A stretch of 64,000 nt of DNA from an uncultured Alphaproteobacteria bacterium (lineage in GTDB: Bacteria > Pseudomonadota > Alphaproteobacteria > HIMB59): contig CABZCN010000002.1 of NCBI GenBank assembly GCA_902524245.1, forward strand, positions 1 through 64,000, in the 5' to 3' direction. The notes under the pieces are model-generated. The model was not told where the DNA came from. It saw only the letters and a list, made by a program, of their open reading frames with translations, and searched no databases. Positions 61,758 to 64,000 of this stretch are shown here, in pieces. Numbering within the stretch: position 1 is the first letter of the stretch; the number at the start of each line of letters is the position of its first letter. The translations under genes and the position numbers were made by a program.

Positions 61758-62683
61758 ACACTCTCCTCCAAAAGTTTTTCAAATATCGTCTCCAACGATG
61801 TCTGAGAGGAATTTAAATCTTTTAATTTTAGACCAGCCGACTTTATGTCTTGAAGAAGTGCGGTAATACCAGTCGAAGATCCGTGAGAGTCATATGAATA
61901 TGTTAAAGAATTATTACTATTCATTTTTAAGTTATACGACTCTAAAGTAGATGGGATTTGACTGAAAGGCTCTTGAAATTCTATAGTTAAATTTTTTTGA
62001 CCCATTTTTCGCATTAAATCATTCTTATTATCAGTAATTATGATCTCGCCATTATTGATTACAGATACTCGATCAGAAATAGCCTCAGCTTCTTCGATAT
62101 AATGAGTTGTAAGAATAATTGTTACTCCATTTTCTTTGAGTTCTTTCACTGCTCTCCACATATCTCTTCGCAAATTAATATCGACACCTGCAGTAGGCTC
62201 ATCTAGAAAAAGTATTTTTGGTTCATGACTCAATGCCTTTGCAATTAATGCTCTTTTCTTCATACCACCAGAAAGCTCACGAAGCTTACTATCTTTTTTA
62301 TCCCAAAGGCTGAGATCTTTAAGAATTTTTTCTATGTATGCAGGATCTTTTTTCTTACCATATAATCCTCTAGTGTAAGAAACATTTTGAAAAACTTTTT
62401 CAAAGGCTTCTAAATGGAGTTCTTGAGGCACAAGACCAATCATCGATCGAGTTTTTCGGAAATCTTTAACAACATCGTATCCATCAACTGAAATGGTTCC
62501 TGATGTAGGTAAGACTATCCCACATATGGCATTAATAAGTGTTGTTTTTCCAGCACCATTTGGACCAAGAAGTGCAAGAATTTCACCTCTTTGAATTTCT
62601 AAATTAACTCCTTTAAGGGCTTCTAAACCTCCTTGAAAAGTTTTTTTTAAATTATCAATTTTAATTAAGATATCTGCTGACAT
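61754..62683 (-). CDS. ABC transporter ATPase (YadG type)
   Basis: A 309-residue ATPase with Walker A LGPNGAGKTT (about 38-47), signature LSGGMKKRALIAKAL (about 140-154), Walker B ILFLDEPTAGVD (about 161-172) and H-loop TTHYIEEAE. The last 90 residues are a family-specific tail. It acts with the permease encoded next to it. The gene has a 37-nt gap from the EamA gene upstream, so a promoter of its own is possible. Confidence 0.9.
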   Translation of the reverse strand: MSADILIKIDNLKKTFQGGLEALKGVNLEIQRGEILALLGPNGAGKTTLINAICGIVLPTSGTISVDGYDVVKDFRKTRSMIGLVPQELHLEAFEKVFQNVSYTRGLYGKKKDPAYIEKILKDLSLWDKKDSKLRELSGGMKKRALIAKALSHEPKILFLDEPTAGVDINLRRDMWRAVKELKENGVTIILTTHYIEEAEAISDRVSVINNGEIIITDNKNDLMRKMGQKNLTIEFQEPFSQIPSTLESYNLKMNSNNSLTYSYDSHGSSTGITALLQDIKSAGLKLKDLNSSQTSLETIFEKLLEESV

Positions 62684-62720
62684 AATTAGATTGCGTACAG
62701 TATATTATAAGCAAATAACA

Positions 62721-63620
62721 TCAAGATAGTTTATCAGTAATCTTATTTTTTTTACTTTTTTCAATTAAGTAAGTGCTTATTAAAACAGCAATAAGGGCAA
62801 CAATAATTTTATAAGTTATTTTTTCGTTTAAAAAAAGATATCCAAATATCAAACCAAAAATTGGAATGATGTAGGCAACTTGTGATTGAAAAACTAAGCC
62901 GTTATTTTTAAGAATATAAAATCTCATTAACCAAGCTATCGCTGTCGCAACGATACCAAGATACACAAGAGAAATTGTAGCATTAAGAGAGGGTCTCAAT
63001 TCTGTTGGATTTTCAAAAATGAACATAATTGGTAATAAAAGAATAACTGCCCAAATTAAAATACTTGATGTAAGTACTTCATTTTTTATATGTTTTAGCT
63101 TTAGTGAAAATAGTCCACCTATGGTGTAACAAACTGGACCCAAGATTACCATAAAAGCATAAAAGATATTTGACTGATTGATTAGAATATTATCTGAAAA
63201 TAAATAAACGATACCAAGAAAGCCTATTAATATTCCAACAAATTTTAAAAGATTAATTTTTTCATTTTGAATAAATAAATGTCCTAAGATTGTTGCTGCA
63301 ATAGGTGCCGTGGACATCAAGATTGCTGCTAGATTACTTTGAACCTTTAATATGCCGAATGAAATAAAAAAAAAGGGGAGAACTAAATTCACAAATCCTA
63401 TAGTTGCGTACCATAACCAATTCTCTCCAAATGCTTCAATTGAAATTTTTCTTATCCAACAGTAAACAAGCATTACTATTGCAGCAAAAAAAATTCTTCC
63501 AAAGGCAAGTGCCATTGGTGTATAGCTTTCTGAGGCAATTTTGATGTTAAAGAACGCACTTCCCCATATACCAGCTAATAAAAATAAAAGTAAAAAATCT
63601 TTAAAAGATGCTTTGTGCAT
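62721..63620 (-). CDS. EamA/DMT-superfamily transporter
   Basis: A 299-residue carrier with ten predicted helices in two repeats. AGIWGSAFFNIKIASESYTP (about 16-35) and ILMSTAPIAATILGHLFIQNEKI (about 99-121) are in the first repeat. FQSQVAYIIPIFGLIFGYLFLNEKIT (about 246-271) is in the second. The substrate is unknown. The start touches the stop of the AlaX-like gene (shared base 63620), so both are in one transcript. It is only distantly like the EamA protein at 34038-34913. Confidence 0.85.
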   Translation of the reverse strand: MHKASFKDFLLLFLLAGIWGSAFFNIKIASESYTPMALAFGRIFFAAIVMLVYCWIRKISIEAFGENWLWYATIGFVNLVLPFFFISFGILKVQSNLAAILMSTAPIAATILGHLFIQNEKINLLKFVGILIGFLGIVYLFSDNILINQSNIFYAFMVILGPVCYTIGGLFSLKLKHIKNEVLTSSILIWAVILLLPIMFIFENPTELRPSLNATISLVYLGIVATAIAWLMRFYILKNNGLVFQSQVAYIIPIFGLIFGYLFLNEKITYKIIVALIAVLISTYLIEKSKKNKITDKLS

Positions 63621-64000
63621 TATATGAGAGTAAACTGAACACGTTTATTCATTTTTCCTTTACTCTCATACTTCATAAATTTGAATTCGCCAATTTCGTT
63701 TGTATTTGCTACGTGAGTTCCCCCACACGGTTGTAAATCAATATCTCCTATTTTAACAAGGCGAATTTTATCATTTGTTCTTGGCGGTTTAACTGACAAA
63801 GTTCGCACTAGCTCAGGTTTTTGATCTAGCTCATCATTTGTTATCCACTGATAAGAGATAGTGTGAGATTGTTGAATAAATTCATTAATAATTTTATTTA
63901 AAGTTTCAAATTCAAATGTTTCTTCACCTAAATCAAAATCAATCCTACTTTTTTCTAAACCAATTGATCCTCCTGTAACATAATAAGGTAATGCTGCACA
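63620..64000 (-). CDS. Alanyl-tRNA editing protein (AlaX type), 5' end cut by window
   Basis: The reading frame is open from the window edge, so about 126 C-terminal residues are visible (a GTG at 63808 is only an internal codon). ALPYYVTGGSIGLEKSRIDFDL near the edge and LQPCGGTHVANTNEIG in the middle (Cys and His of the zinc site C-x3-H) are the tRNA-editing domain of alanyl-tRNA synthetase and AlaX. Such proteins remove serine or glycine mischarged to tRNA-Ala. No glycine-rich or synthetase domain is seen in the part present. It is likely free-standing AlaX, but the missing N-terminus prevents certainty. Confidence 0.8.
   Translation of the reverse strand, partial: CAALPYYVTGGSIGLEKSRIDFDLGEETFEFETLNKIINEFIQQSHTISYQWITNDELDQKPELVRTLSVKPPRTNDKIRLVKIGDIDLQPCGGTHVANTNEIGEFKFMKYESKGKMNKRVQFTLI

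Noticed and set aside
63620-63808. A separate 62-residue gene starting at GTG 63808
   Set aside because: The frame continues without a stop to the window edge and the upstream part is the same editing domain, so the GTG is internal.

Overview
The window is about 64 kb of very AT-rich, densely packed DNA with short intergenic gaps and many 4-20 nt gene overlaps. The gene content (groESL with a CIRCE operator, a DmdA-type demethylase, a betaine/TMAO-type ABC importer, choline dehydrogenase, a TmpA/TmpB phosphonate pair, AmtB-PII, BioY, a CPF photolyase) fits a streamlined marine alphaproteobacterium of the SAR11/HIMB59/AEGEAN-169 kind. That placement is inference from gene content and base composition, not from a marker gene. 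No rRNA, tRNA, CRISPR array, transposase or phage gene was seen.

Region 1 (1-25741) is a surface-glycan island. It is visibly more AT-rich than the rest and reads almost entirely on the minus strand. It encodes two NeuB-type nonulosonate synthases, two NeuA-type CMP-transferases, a NeuC-type hydrolysing 2-epimerase, a CBS-nucleotidyltransferase, a NeuD-type acyltransferase, several NAD-dependent epimerases, FkbM, TylF and zinc-ribbon methyltransferases, a sulfotransferase-like protein, a formyltransferase, an ABC exporter and three possible glycosyltransferases. The run 17461 to 11838 has the order of the Campylobacter legionaminate genes neuB2-neuC2-ptmE-ptmF-ptmB-ptmA. At the left end an HpcH/HpaI aldolase, a divergent KdsB-like CMP-transferase, a HAD hydrolase and a FAH-fold protein overlap one another and could form an undescribed route to a CMP-activated 2-keto-3-deoxy sugar acid.

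Region 2 (25783-43700) is mostly core genes: groESL under CIRCE, an NADH dehydrogenase-like/SelD fusion, TVP38 and CcdA membrane proteins, a CDP-alcohol transferase, leucine dehydrogenase with a NUDIX protein and two exporters, MsrB, BioY, transaldolase, a small phosphatase, exonuclease I, RmlA, a CBS protein, an SbmA/BacA-like protein and a GNAT. Three unannotated-size genes lie here (27 aa, 52 aa, 46 aa). So does a candidate small RNA at about 39121-39186, with its own promoter and a hairpin carrying a pyrimidine-rich loop.

Region 3 (43791-53971) is read on the plus strand and is centred on methylated onium compounds: CysE, a ProV-ProX-ProW type importer with a terminator hairpin after the binding-protein gene, a YeiH-type exporter, a DmdA-type THF-dependent demethylase, an MFS carrier, RidA, and a TmpA-TmpB pair predicted to turn 2-trimethylaminoethylphosphonate into glycine betaine and phosphate. 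It ends with a secreted glutathione peroxidase.

Region 4 (54021-64000) carries amtB-PII, choline dehydrogenase (betA) with an SH3-like and a SOUL protein downstream and a divergent metallophosphoesterase, a photolyase, a YadG/YadH-type ABC pair, an EamA carrier and the C-terminal part of an AlaX-type tRNA editing protein cut by the window edge. Together regions 3 and 4 suggest a cell that gathers nitrogen, phosphorus, sulfur and methyl groups from choline-like and DMSP-like compounds.
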